In this document: positions 1 to 11,978 of the stretch, one piece after another
Layout of the letters: every line of letters begins with the position of its first letter
How positions within the stretch are numbered: position 1 is the first letter of the stretch
Assembly: GCA_949752795.1 (NCBI GenBank)
Contig: OX457061.1
Coordinates: 37,294,338-37,358,337 of the forward strand
DNA from: Hyperoodon ampullatus
Lineage: Eukaryota > Chordata > Mammalia > Artiodactyla > Ziphiidae
Reading direction: 5' to 3'
Length of the DNA: 64,000 nucleotides
Notes under the pieces: generated by a model
The model's database searches: none
Told to the model about the DNA's origin: nothing
Seen by the model: the letters and a program-made list of their open reading frames with translations, nothing else
Made by a program: the position numbers and the translations under genes

Positions 1-2512
1 GGCATTAGAGTGGAGGAAACAGAGTTAGATGATTTGGAAATTAGACTTGATGACTTCTGAGTGTTTGGCCTCTTGGGATCTCTGTTGCCACCCTCGTATT
101 CTCTGTCCAAAGGCACAGCACTGTTGTAGGTAATGCTGAAAGGTCTTCAGGGCCCATATATCTACAATGTAGTCATAATTCTCTGCATATAGTATGAAAC
201 ATCCGTTAAGAGTTCTGAAACATGCCGTGACCATTTATTCAACAAATATCCATTGGAAGCCTACCAAGTGCCAAGTTCAGGCTGGGTACTGCAGATAACC
301 CAATGAACAAGGCAAAAAACATGGTTCTTGCTCACATACAGCCTGCACTCTGAATGGGAGAGACACCTTAACTCTAGCCCTCTCAAAACATTCCGAATTT
401 TTTTTAAAAACTGTTTAAAATATTTCCTGAACGAAGATGCTGTTAAACTGTGAGTGGCTTTCTAAGACTAAATTGGTTGCCTTTAGATAACATATTTATG
501 AACACTAGGATGATATATGGCTAAAAGTGGTTAAGTGAACAATTAAACCACTATGATAAATGAAAGGCAAGTCTTTCTTAGAGAGAAATTAAAAGTGCAG
601 AGGCTACAGGTAACCCATTCCACAATATAATTTACTCAAGACACTTTCTACATATCTAAAAATAACATGAGCCTAGTTAAGTTAAAATTGTAATATTGCT
701 TATTTTTGCAGACAACTAGTGATCTGTCTTTAAGAATTAAAAATATAATTGTTTACTAGTTTTCTGAAAGGCAAAAGTAGAAAATCAAGTTAATTGCTCT
801 CTGTTGTACAAATGCATAATTTTCTGAGAAGTTAATTAGTTTTATCACCATTTTTTCCAGTGCTTGCACTTCCTAAGTGTCATTTGTCTTAATATTTTAC
901 AAGAAAATCTTCCTAGTTGATTTTTTATTTCTTTAAAATAGAAGCATTTTTTGTACTATACCATTGAAGTAAAAACTGTTTTTATATACTTAAAGTTCAC
1001 ATACATATAATTGAGACCTCCTGATATGCAGAATGCACCCAAATATAGCAGACGAGCAAATTGCTATGAACCTCAGAATATAATTCTCTTCAATGAATTT
1101 GGATTTGTCTAAGACTGCTAGGAAGCTAGGCGCCAGTTCAGAATTGAGGAGGCATTGACCTTGATTTTCTAGCCTTGGTATTCATTCCTTGTGATCTGAA
1201 GAGATGAAATAATGTACAACCCCTGGACAGACAAGTCAGTGTCAGAGTACCGCAGTCTTAGCTTCAGACATCATCCCTGTATCTGTTTTCCTCTGAGAAG
1301 CAGCAGATTCCTCCTTCTCCTCACAGATTGAGCTGCCTGACCATCTTGGGTCACAGCAGGGATGGGCAGTATGCAGGTGATCCACTGTAGTTTAGGCCCA
1401 GCAATACCTCTCTTTCAGTCTAGATCTCATTTATGTAACTAATGGCTTGTGTTCCCAAGGGTGTATTAGACCCAGAAGAAGTATTTATATAACATGGCAA
1501 AAATGATGAATTATGCTTCTGTGGCTACAAGGTGATTTAAGCTTTATTTTAGGTGAGAACAGTGATCAGTACAGTGATCAGAGAACAGTAAATCTGAGTT
1601 GATTGATGTATCTTAAGTGGTTTGTTTTATTTATTTATATTTTTGCATGTTTTTTTTAGGTGGTTTATTGACTTCAGTTATGATACACATATCAGGCTGA
1701 TTCTTCAGTACTGCCTTAAAACTATAGGATTGCTTTCTTAGAAAAAAAGCAATAATTTTATTGCCTTTTTCAATGTTCTTCATTTTTGTCAAAGTTATTC
1801 ATGTACACAGCGATCCATAAAATTTGCTGAACAATAGCAGTCTCGCCTCAGCTCTCATCACCTCATAATCCCACTCTTCAAAGGAAACTTCTTTTGAGCC
1901 TTTCTATTTTCAGTTCTTCCAAAATTTTAAACAAACTTTTTATACTTCTGTTTCTTGATTTTTTCTTGATTTATCAACTTCAGAAAATATCTACAGACTC
2001 CTTGTTATAAATGATTATTTAATTCAGTTTCATTACCCTCCCATTATTTGATTGTTATGCCATTAAAACACGTTACCAATAGAAAAACTAAAGATAATGA
2101 AAGATGAAATAAATATGCTTTCTCAACCTAAGGGTGAAGATATTAGTGTCCTTATTCTACCTTCTTCTGTTCTCCCCTCCCTGCTTACCATCTTCTTAAT
2201 TTCACAAGGTTGTCAATATTTTCATTCTCTTCTATGGCCATAATTAAGTCTTTTCTGCTTTATCCTTAGGTTGACTCTAAACGTTCAAAACCAATAACAC
2301 CATTTATATTATTTTGACAGTGTAAATATTGTTCATAGCTATTAGTGTTCTAAGATTGAATTTCTTTTCATCCTGATGAATTTCACAACCTCTGGGACAC
2401 TGAAAGGAGAATGTTCCTGAGGGTTGTTATGTGGATAAATGACTTAATCCATGTAAGGGGTTTAGAACAATGCCTGGTACAGAGAGTAAGTTCTCAATAA
2501 GTATGTCCCAGC

Positions 2513-2543
<31 letters not shown>

Positions 2544-3031
2544 CTACTGCTGTATTTCATTGCATCTGAAATATCATTGATTGTAAGATGTACCATTATT
2601 TTATGTTCCACAAAGAAATAAAAAGCATGCTACCAATTAAACTATAATTCCCAGGAATTGTGAGACAAATTTCAGAGATGTTAAAATGTGAAGAAGTGCA
2701 TCTCACAATCAATGAAATATGGTATTATTCTAGTTTGGAGGTTGTGTGTGTGTGTGTTCCTAAAATTTTTGATAACATTCTTTGACAAAAGAACAGTGTG
2801 CTCTTATCATATCTGTGTGGTCCCTCCAAGATTCCTATTTTGGACCTTCAGTCTTCCTACTACAGTTTGGACAAGTTGATTTAATGTAAGCCTAAGGTGA
2901 CCATCCCACCCACTCTGAGTTTTCCCCTGGGTTGCAACCACTGTTCCCTAGATTTCATGTTTCCCTTTACTTTCTCCTTTTCTTTGCTGGAGTTCATAAA
3001 ATAATTTCCCAAGAAGGGATAGGTGGGAGGT
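1..3031 (+). other. Intronic sequence, no gene seen
   Basis: AT-rich sequence upstream of the KIAA1958 exon. At about 230-355 there is an ancient mammalian repeat relic (motif TTATTCAACAAATATC). At 2420-2541 there is a MIR-like 3' end (AACAATGCCTGGTACAGAG) running into an ATT repeat. Nothing else is recognisable and no open frame is convincing. Confidence 0.6.
2513..2541 (+). repeat. (ATT)n microsatellite
   Basis: About nine uninterrupted ATT units directly following a MIR-type 3' end, a usual place for such a tract. Confidence 0.9.
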
Positions 3032-3046
3032 AAACTTTGAGTCTTT

Positions 3047-3240
3047 TTTTTTTTTTTAATATTTATTTATTTATTTGGTTGCACCGGGTCTTAGTTGTGT
3101 CTCACCAGCTCCTTAGTTTTGGCATGCGAACTCTTAGCTGCAGCACATGTGTGGGATCTAGTTCCCTGACCAGGGATTGAACCCGGGCCCCCTGCATTGG
3201 GAGCACAGAGTCTTACCCACTGCGCCACCAGGGAAGTCCC
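3047..3240 (-). mobile_element. CHR-family tRNA-derived SINE
   Basis: Read on the minus strand it begins GGGACTTCCCTGGTGGCGCA and ends in an A-rich tail (T-rich at 3047 on +). Flanking direct repeats AAACTTTGAGTCTTT (3032-3046 and 3241-3255) mark the target-site duplication. Confidence 0.95.
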
Positions 3241-3305
3241 AAACTTTGAGTCTTTAAATTGCTGAAAATTCCTTTCCTCTAACATGATTTTTTAAAGTTT
3301 TCCTT

Positions 3306-3349
3306 GGGACTTCACTTGTGGCGCAGTGGTTTAAGAATCCGCCTGCCAG
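3306..3349 (+). mobile_element. CHR SINE, 5' part of an interrupted copy
   Basis: The SINE head GGGACTTCACTTGTGGCGCA runs to AATCCGCCTGCCA and is then cut by an L1 insertion. The remainder resumes at 4797. The outer target-site duplication AAAGTTTTCCTT is at 3294-3305 and 5058-5069. Confidence 0.93.
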
Positions 3350-4796
3350 AACACTCTATGACATAAATCACAGCAAGATCCTTTTTGACCCACCTCCTAG
3401 AGAAATGGAAATAAAAACAAAAATTTTAAAATGGGACCTAATGAAACTTAAAAGCTTTTGCACAGCAATGGAAAACATAAACAAGACGAAAAGACAACCC
3501 CCAGAATGGAAGAAAATATTTGCAAATGAAGCAACTGACAAAGGATTAATCTCCAAAGTTTACAAGCAGCTCATGCAGCTCAATATCAAAAAAAGCAAAC
3601 AACCCCTGGGCTTCCCTGGTGGCGCAGTGGTTGAGAGTCCGCCTGCCGATGCAGAGGACACAGGCTCGTGCCCCGGTCTGGGAGGATCCCACATGCTGCA
3701 GCGTGGCTGGGCCCGTGAGCCATGGCCGCTGAGCTTGCGCGTCCGGAGCCTGTGCTCCGCAACAGGAGAGGCCACAACAGTGAGAGGCCCGCGTACCGCA
3801 AAAAAAAAAACCCAGTCCCAAAATGGGCAGAAGACCTAAATAGACATTTCTCCAAAGAAGATATACAGATTGCCAACAAACACATGAAAGGATGCTCAAC
3901 ATCACTAATCATTAGAGAAATGCAAATCAAAACTACAATGAGGTATCACCTCACACCAGTCAGAATGGCCATCATCAAAAAATCTACAAACAGTGAATGC
4001 TGGAGAGGGTGTGGAGAAAAGGGAACCCTCTTGCACTGTTGGTGGGAATGGGAAATGATACAGCCACTATGGGAACCGTATGGATGTTCCTTAAAAAACT
4101 AAAAATAGAACTACCATACGACCCAGCAATCCCACCACTGGGCATATACCCTGAGAAAACCATAATTCAAAAAGTCATGTACCACAGTGTCCATTGCAGC
4201 TCTATTTACAATAGCCAGGACGTGGAATCAACCTAAGTGTCCATCGACTGATGAATGGATAAAGAAGATGTGGCACATATATACAATGGAATATTACTCA
4301 GTCATAAAAAGAAACAAAATTGAGTTATTTGTAGTGAGGTGGGTGGACCTAGAGTCTGTCGTACAGAGTGAAGTAAGTCAGAAAGAGAAAAATACTGTAT
4401 GCTAACACATATATATATGGAATCTTAAAAAAAAAAAAGTTCTGAAGAACCTAGGGGCAGGACAGGAATAAAGATGCAGACGTAGAGAATGGACTTGAGG
4501 ATGCAGGGAGGGGGAAGGGTAAGCTGGGACGAAGTGAGAGAGTGGCATGGACATATACACACTACCAAATGTAAAATAGATAGCTAGTGGGAAGCAGCCA
4601 CATAGCACAGGGAGATCAGCTCAGTGCTTTGTGACCACCTAGAGAGGTGGGATAGGGAGGGTGGGAGGGAGATGCAAGAGGGAGGAGATATGGGGATATA
4701 TATATATGTATAGCTGTTTCACTTTGTTATAAAGCAGAAACTAACACACCATTGTAAAGCAGTTATACTCCAATAAAGATGTTTATTAAAAAAAAA
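3350..4796 (+). mobile_element. 5'-truncated L1 LINE inserted in a SINE, itself carrying a SINE
   Basis: The sequence encodes the C-terminal end of L1 ORF2 (for example [20 protein letters not shown], later ENKHMKG-type and [15 protein letters not shown] motifs), then the L1 3' UTR and poly(A) at about 4788-4797. It is split by a CHR SINE at 3608-3810. Near-duplicate SINE sequence AGAATCC(G/A)CCTGCCA on both sides (about 3334 and 4798) is its target-site duplication. Only the last part of ORF2 is present and it is interrupted, so it is non-functional. Confidence 0.95.
3608..3810 (+). mobile_element. CHR SINE (GC-rich subfamily) nested inside L1
   Basis: Head GGGCTTCCCTGGTGGCGCAG, body with GGCCATGGCTC-type (AGCCATGGCCGC) segment, tail CCGCGTACCGC then A11 at 3800-3810. 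It interrupts the L1 ORF2 reading between the NIKKSKQP and NGQKT segments. Confidence 0.95.
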
Positions 4797-5057
4797 AAGA
4801 ATCCACCTGCCAATGCAGGGGACACAGGTTCAAGCCCTGGCCCAGGAAGATCCCACATGCCACAGAGCAACTAAGCCCATGTGCCACAACTACTGAAACC
4901 CGAGCACCTAGAGCCTGTGCTCCACAACAAGAGAGGCCACCGCAATGAGAAGCCTGGGCACAGCAACGAAGAGTAGCCCCTGCTTGCTGCAACTAGAGAA
5001 AACCTGTGTGCAGCAAGGAAGACCCAGTGCAGCCAATAATAAATAAATTTTAAAAAA
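4797..5057 (+). mobile_element. CHR SINE, 3' part of the interrupted copy
   Basis: Continues the SINE begun at 3306: AATCCACCTGCCAATGCAGG, the AACTAAGCCCATG and GAGCCTGTGCTCC body, and a final AAATAAATTTT/A tail. The downstream copy of the outer target-site duplication follows at 5058. Confidence 0.93.
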
Positions 5058-5519
5058 AAAGTTTTCCTTTAGTACTTGTTCCTTTTATGAGGATTATAAT
5101 TATAATAATCTATCAAATCTCTTTGAGAATTTTAATTAGGGGGTTTTAAAAAAATTATTTTGTCTTTGAATTATCTCTTCCTTCAGTTCTTATGTTTCTT
5201 TTTCTTCATCCTTCTCTTTAATGCTGCTACTTTTCTTCTGACACCTAGTCTAATTTTTTGTTCACATTTAAGAACACAGGACAGGAATCTGGTGTTGGTT
5301 TCTTCTGCAGTTGTGTAAATAAGTTTGCTTCCCCTAGGCCCTTTCCTGAGTGAAAAGTAGGTATTGCCAGGCAGGACTCTTTGTAGAGACGGCGGGTGGA
5401 GAATTGGTGGCTGGTCAGCAGGCCTCCAAAGACAAGTCTCAGATGCGAGCACCCACATTAGAGGCCTCAGCTCTCCCAACATGATGGGTTCAGTTTCCTT
5501 AGCAAAGTTTTGTCTGAGT

Positions 5520-5760
5520 ATAGGGCCCTTTTAGCATCTCCAGTTGTGTGAACAGGAGCATTTCCTGCTGTATCCTTGGACCTGCAGGCCTGTTCCTGTG
5601 ATGGGGCTGGAGCCAAGTACAGGACCCCTTCAGAATTTCCAGGGGTGCAGACGGGAGTGTCTCCTGCCAGGTCCCTGTGTCAGCCTGTTGGTGACTGTGG
5701 CTAGGATGGGCTAGAGCCCCGTTACAGGCCCTTTCAGAATCTCTAGTCTGAGTTTGGTGG
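5520..5760 (+). repeat. Degenerate ~100-bp tandem repeat in a GC-rich block
   Basis: Two full units and a partial one can be aligned. Starts are at about 5532 (TAGCATCTCCAG), 5631 (CAGAATTTCCAG) and 5735 (CAGAATCTCTAG). Each of the first two contains a GGAG..TCCTG segment and ends in (G/T)TACAGG. It sits in a GC-richer island (5.48-6.19 kb) unlike the flanks. It may be a piece of an LTR or an old LINE 5' region; I cannot name it. Confidence 0.6.
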
Positions 5761-7209
5761 ACTTACCTCTGGGGCTCCACACCACAGCCAAGAGGAGCTG
5801 GAGACACTTAGGGCCCACAGCCTGAACCAAGGTGTGTATGCCTATTACTCGATGTATGGGTGGTCATGACTCCTCCTGGGTCCCTTGGCATATAGTGCTG
5901 GTGACAGAACCAAAGCCAGATGGGGCTGTAACTGAGTCCCTGGCGATATGGAACTGTTTCTGGATCTGTAGCCAGGACCATGATCAGCAAGTCAGTCACC
6001 TGGGCACCAGCCTGCCTTCTCAAAACAGCTGTCCTCAGTCTTGGACTGTATCAGGGTTTTACAATCTCTGACCCAGTCCCAGAGCCCCCCACAAAGGCAG
6101 TTTTGTACATGGATGGATGCCAAATTATTTTGGGGGGTTGGGGTGGGGATGTCTTACTTGGCCACCTTGCTGATGTCACTCCCCTGAGAAATTTTTTTTT
6201 AAAATAATTTAAGTATTACTTAATTTTTCACCCCTAACTCCATTCAGCAGGAAAAATAATCTTTATAATCCTAGAATGTGCTATTTCTGTGAATTTGACT
6301 TTAGGGCTTGGTTCAATAAATATAAGTACATATTCCTTAAAAATAATACCTGAAATTATATTTTATATAATATTTTTAGTCTCTAGAGTATATTAAGATT
6401 TATGTTACAGGTCACTAGCTTTTCAGCACCTTCATACTGTTATAATTACTGCTGCTAAATTATTATTTTATGTAATGGAAAACAGCTATCTAATTGTTAA
6501 GAAAAAAGCTTTATTTTCCTGTTTTGCCTGCACTTATAATGTGTAATAGAAAGCCAATCCATATAGAAAAATACTTTAATTTTTATTTTATAATGAACTT
6601 TTCAAAAATATGTTTTGTTATTATCCACTGACACAATTAGGGAAATTAGCATCCTCCTATCCATTAGGTTATTACTTCTTGGATGGAATTTAATGAATAT
6701 TAATAACCTAACTCAGAAAAGGAGGTAATTTATTAGTTTTGTGCATTTTTATTTTTGGGGTTATTTGTTTTCCTTTACTTATATGCCATACATCTTTTGT
6801 TTCAAGTTGATGAATAATTCCTTTGTAGTTTTTACTGTATTATGCATTTTCAGTAAAAGATGCCTTCACCTTTTGATCCTTACTAATTAAGATATGCAAT
6901 CTGGTAAATTGAATGTAAATTTAAAGGAAGAAATTGCTTCTAATCAAAAGTTTGTTGTAACTATTTCTATTGTGGTATAGCATTTCATCTCAAATTCATC
7001 AAATGTTTCCTCACGTATTGTGCTTAAGTTTGTTCTCACTTATTGAAGCCATAGAATTTTAGCAAACTCATGAAAAGTGCTTTTCAAATACTCAGTTCTG
7101 ACATACTGACGAACTATTAACAAATGGTGATGACTGTTTTACTTCCAAGATGCTTTTCAGTAGGCAGGGTCATATGCTGTTAGCTCTCTGGTTACTGTAT
7201 ACAGAATAG

Positions 7210-7445
7210 CAATTATAATAGCCAATACTTACAGAATGCTTATTATCTCAATAATTACTTATGGTAACTCAGTTCTTACAACTCTATGAAGTTAAGACTA
7301 TAATGCACTCCATTTCTCAGATGAATAAACTAAGGCAAAGAAAGGTTGAACTTGCCCAAGGTGACACAATAAGAGGATGGGAGAGCTGGGATTCTCACCT
7401 AGGCAGTCTGGTTCCCAAGTTCATGCTCTTAACCACTAGGCTCAC
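7210..7445 (-). mobile_element. MIR SINE relic
   Basis: On the + strand it reads as the reverse complement of MIR: CATTTCTCAGATGAATAAAC, TTGCCCAAGGTGACACA, GCTGGGATTC and finally CATGCTCTTAACCACTAGGC. Ancient tRNA-derived mammalian SINE. Confidence 0.85.
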
Positions 7446-7660
7446 TGGCCATAGTGATGCTTCTCTTACACATTTCAGCATCCATCCTCTTAGCACTTAA
7501 ATGTCCTCTTTTAGGACCTGGACCAACTTTCCCCTGGTTTTCTTCATTTCTCCAAAACTTTGCCAGGACTTCTTTTGTTCATCCTTTTCTAGTCCCAGTC
7601 TCCATCTGCTTTTATTGTCTAATTGTCTCCACAACGAGGGAATGAAAATTAAAGTGTTAA

Positions 7661-7728
7661 ACACATCTGTACAGATGTGTTTAGGCACATCTGTATATGC
7701 TTGAGGAAGCATATACAGATGTGCCTAA
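7661..7728. repeat. Adjacent perfect palindromes forming a long hairpin
   Basis: 7661-7680 (ACACATCTGTACAGATGTGT) is a perfect 20-bp palindrome. It abuts a perfect inverted repeat with 22-bp arms (7681-7702 and 7707-7728) and a 4-base GAGG loop. Both share the core ACATCTGTA. Downstream sequence (CAGTGCCTG) looks like a MIR/L2 3' end. Confidence 0.95.
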
Positions 7729-8312
7729 AACAGTGCCTGCCGTGTTGAGGTGCCAAATATATTTTTGTTGAATGTTGAAGCAAATATGCAAATACTAAAA
7801 TTTCCAGAAAGAATATAAGAGGTAACTTTCATTTCCTCTGCTTTCTTTTAGGAAAACTCACTTAGGCTTCTGTATGGAGAACAGTTTGAAAGGGGGCAAG
7901 AGTGGATATAGGGAATTCTCAGTAGCTAAGAAAGGAATTCCTGTGTCACCAGTGGATAATAAATCCAATGCCAAACTCTTATTCGAGTCTTAAAATATAT
8001 CATTTTAGATGATCAAAAGGAATATGTCAAAAATAGTAACTTATCGAGGCATAACTGTGTTAACAGTTTTCCTCTTAAACATAAGACAAAGCAATATTTC
8101 CAGAAAAAAATAAAATAAATCACAAGAGAAGTGTACAGTTAAGACAGAATGGATTAGTTCTTGGTTATTAAAGAGTAATATTTTTAATTAAAATTTTAAG
8201 TTGGAAAGATATATACCAAAATGTATCCAGTGGCTGTCTTTCAAGGATAAATTTATGGGCAGTTTTGCTCTCTTCTTTGTATTTTTATTTTCTGGGGAAA
8301 ATTTTTATATTG

Positions 8313-8402
8313 TGTGTTACTTTTATGATAAAATTAATAAAATGATTTTTATTATTAAATGTGTTACTTTTATGATAAAATGCATAAAATGATTTTTATT
8401 TT
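8313..8402 (+). repeat. 47-bp tandem duplication
   Basis: TGTGTTACTTTTATGATAAA occurs at 8313 and again at 8360, each followed by an AATGATTTTTATT segment. Only a few differences separate the two units. Confidence 0.9.
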
Positions 8403-9733
8403 ATTAGGGGAAGTATACTTAAGATAATATTTTCCTCACTTGAATAGTTACCCATGTGAATAAAGGGCCATTAAACCATATGTTTTTTAAAGTTCAGATA
8501 TTTCTAAATTAGAAGATGCTTATATATACAAAGCATATTTAAGGGTATGTAAACTCACTGAGGTGAAATGCGGTCATGGCTGAATTCCTGAACTGTGCAA
8601 GGACTAATTTTTACTTTTGAGAATAAGTTAAATTCATTAAAATTTTACTTGAGTCAGATTTTGAAAGACAATGAAAGAACATATAGAGGTTGATGAAATA
8701 ATGCCTGTTTAACAGTATTCTGTGCTATATACTAATGGAGTCGTCATAGAGTGAACTGAATAGGAGAGCCATGTGTGTAAAGCTGGGACTTTATGATTGA
8801 AACCGTGGAAAATGTAAATGTCACATCTATAATGAATCCATGTATCTTCTACAACTGCCCTAAGTCCAGAAAAGTAAGAATTCAAAAACAAGTCTTTTTG
8901 GAAATTGTGTATGATGTTTTGTATATTAAAGTCTGATAGCAGCTCACTGTATATTTTATGTATCACACCAGCAGCAGATATTTCAGACACATCAGAAGGT
9001 ACTCTTGATTCAGTGTCTCTGGCAGTATAATAAAAAACTGCACGAGAAATCTCTAGTCTCTAATAAGCAATGTATCAGTGAGTGCTGTCAGATTCTGTAG
9101 AAAATTCCACAACATGATTTATTACATTAATTACAGTCATGTGGGTTTCGTGCTGCTAAGCTTGAAAATGCAGCCACATTCTAAAGTTGATTTAAGAATA
9201 TATTTTGGCCAAGACAAAAGTCTCCTTATTGTGATTAATCCAGTACAATATTTATTCTCTTGTTCTATTCTTTTCACCTTTGGATTGCTTAATTTCTTTT
9301 CTGTGACTTGAAATTAAGTTTGAGATTTGAGAAGCTTCATCTGGTTTTTATTCACTCCTGTCATCTGGTCTCCCTTTTGCCTTTTGTGTCTTCTTAGTTG
9401 TCACTGAATGCCACATCTCCTCTATTTGTGAAGCCTGTTTGAATTTACTCCCTTCTAAGCAAACGTGGCTAGCCTCGAGCTGTCCCTAGCTAACAGGGCT
9501 GCCCTCGAGGCTTATTAGGTCACACCTGGGATGCTGTGTCTCTTTTTGAGTGGAAGGAGCAATTGAGGAGAAACCTTCATTTTCTTCATTTAGTCCAAAA
9601 GAGCAGCATTCTTAGAAGAGAGAATTCCACGATTATACCTTTGTTTATTACTGTACTGAATTCATACAGTCACATAATGTCTCTTCTTATAGTAACACAC
9701 TAAGTGTGTCAAATCACAGGATTCTAGGTCATG

Positions 9734-10093
9734 GACTTCCCTGGTGGCGCAGTGGTTAAGAATCCGCCTGCCAGTGCAGGGGACACAGGTTCAATCCCTG
9801 GTCTGGGAAGATCCCACATGCCGCGGAGCAACTAAGCCCCTGCACCACAGTAGCTGAGTCTGCGCTCTAGAGCCCGCGAGCCACAAATACTGAGCCCGCG
9901 TGCCACAACTACTGAAGCCCATGCTCCTAGAGCCCGTGCTCCGCAACAAGAGAAGCCACCGTGATGAGAAGCCCGCGCACCGCAACAAAGAGTAGTCCCC
10001 GCTCGCCGCAACTAGAGAAAGCCCATGTGCAGCAACAAAGACCCAACGCAGTCAAAAATAAATTAATTAAATTAATTTATAAAAAATTAAAAA
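9734..10093 (+). mobile_element. Full-length CHR SINE (long form)
   Basis: Head GGACTTCCCTGGTGGCGCAG through repeated AACTACTGAGCCC-type modules to CAACAAAGACCCAACGCAG and an AATTAA-rich tail. Exact 16-bp target-site duplication AGGATTCTAGGTCATG at 9718-9733 and 10094-10109. Confidence 0.97.
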
Positions 10094-10379
10094 AGGATTC
10101 TAGGTCATGTGGAATGGAAGGTCTCCTGAGAGCTGTTTTAGTAAGAGGCGAAAGACTTACGCGTTCTGAAGAGAAACCAGAGTATCTGAGAGCTGTTTTA
10201 GATATAGATATTAACTCCAGTTGTTTCCATATGCCCATGGCAGGATATGTTCAGTTATGCACAAATGCCCAATATGGGTGGCCTTTATAGATCTATCTTG
10301 GAAGAATTAGTAAATATTTGTTGCAAATCAAAGCATCAGTAGAGGAGGACTCAGGTGAAGTAGGAAGACTTTGATTTAG

Positions 10380-10655
10380 TGGGTTGGAACACATTTCTCA
10401 GCAGCAATATTTATAAAGAGTTGAACTAGATGATTCATGTGTCCAACACTGAGCTAAGTGGTTTGCTTTCCTACCTTAATTCTCATAGAACTCTTAAGAA
10501 ATGGGTACAATTATTATATTTATTTAACAATTGAAGAAACAGAGGCTTAAGTTTAAAAAGTTATACAGATTCACATAGATGGTTAAGCAGCAGAGCTGGG
10601 ATTTGAATGTAAGCATTCTTATTGGCAAAGCTGGAGCCATTAACCATTAACTACA
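10380..10655 (-). mobile_element. MIR SINE relic
   Basis: The + strand carries diverged reverse-complement MIR: TTGAAGAAACAGAGGCTTAA, CAGCAGAGCTGGGATTTGAA and CCATTAACCATTAACTACAC. Confidence 0.75.
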
Positions 10656-11764
10656 CTACCTACGTCAACTGCCCTGAAAGGGACCAGGCAAGGTTAGATT
10701 TTTAAAATGGTCTTTGGCAATTAGGGAAACAATGTTGAACTTAATAAATTCAGAGACATTATGAAAGAAAAAATCTGAATCCAGTGGGTTTCAGAGGGAA
10801 GTAATTCTTTGACTCATTCATTATTTTGTTGACTAACAATATTAGTTAGTCCAGTATGATTTTTGATAGTATTTTTCACTGAAACAGAAGCCACTTTTAA
10901 ACATTTATTATTTATTCATGAAGCAACTGTTCTGCCTGGGACATAAAAACGTTCAGATCCGGAAATCTGCCATCCCAGCTCTGTGTCACCTGCTGTAACT
11001 GAGGCTTGGGCTGAGACTTATTTGAAAGAAGAGTCATTTTTTAGGCCTTCTAGGGGGAAGGAGAGATGAAGCTGTGTTTTTCAAAGCATGGTCTTAGACC
11101 AAAGCTATATTAGAACTACCCGAGAACTTGTTAAAAATGGAGACTCCTGCACCCTGTTGGCCATAAATTAATTCCTTGTTGCGAGGATCTGCAAGGTTAG
11201 TGCCTAGTCTTTACACAAGTGATATCTCACCTTACCTTCCACCTTACCTTGGCCTGATTTAATTCATATATACAGAAAACAGTGAATATAGGTGAGAAAG
11301 AGGTTTTGCCTGCACTTTGTTTATTTAATAAATACTGGTATTTTTTGTGCCCTATTTTATTTCTAAACTTTTATCAAGGAGAGAATTCTCCAGAGGTTCT
11401 AGAGTCACATGACGTACAACCAGGAGAAATGAGCAGGTGACTAATGTTTATTTAAGTGATTTCTACTTCAGTGAAAAATACTATCAAAAATCATACCGGA
11501 CTAACTGGTACTATTGTGCTAAATTTTCATGCTCATGAATGTGTATTTAAGAAGTGTGCTTTACTTCCATTATTGGAGAAGATTAACTGAGCATAAAAAT
11601 AATTTGCTGGTCAGACAGCTATAATAGCAAGTCTGGCTTCAATTAGTGATGTTAACAATCCCAGAAAATGGCCTGCGTTTTAAAGTTTTAGGAAAAAGCA
11701 TTGAAATGTGCAATGATTTGGGTATTTAAAGGAGAAAGAAGACACTGACTTTTTAATACTTTTT

Positions 11765-11978
11765 TTTTTTTTTTTTTTTTTTTTTTGCGATACACGGGCC
11801 TCTCACTGTTGTGGCCTCTCCCATTGCGGAGCACAGGCTCCGGGCGCGCAGGCTCAGCGGCCATGGCTCACGGGCCCAGCCGCTCCGCGGCATGTGGCAT
11901 TTTCCCGGACCAGGGCACGAACCAGTGTCCCCTGCATCGGCAGGCGGACTCTCAACCACTGCGCCACCAGGGAAGCCC
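11765..11978 (-). mobile_element. CHR SINE (GC-rich subfamily)
   Basis: A long T tract followed by GCGATACACGGGCCTCTCAC and ending CACCAGGGAAGCCC on + is a minus-strand CHR copy with poly(A). Near-perfect target duplication around TTTAATAC(T/A)TTTT at 11752 and 11979. Confidence 0.95.

Larger units (their letters stand above)
5761..9717 (+). other. Intronic sequence with a MIR relic and short local repeats
   Basis: No coding exon is recognised. A MIR copy on the minus strand lies at about 7210-7445. An unusual pair of palindromes is at 7661-7728 and a 47-bp tandem duplication at 8313-8402. The rest is AT-rich and unassigned. Confidence 0.5.

Noticed and set aside
3318..4405. Overlapping open frames on + as a small gene
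   Set aside because: They are a 5'-truncated L1 ORF2 end interrupted by a SINE.
5183..5482. 99-codon minus-strand open frame
   Set aside because: Composition is not gene-like, there is no recognisable domain, and it lies in intronic sequence.
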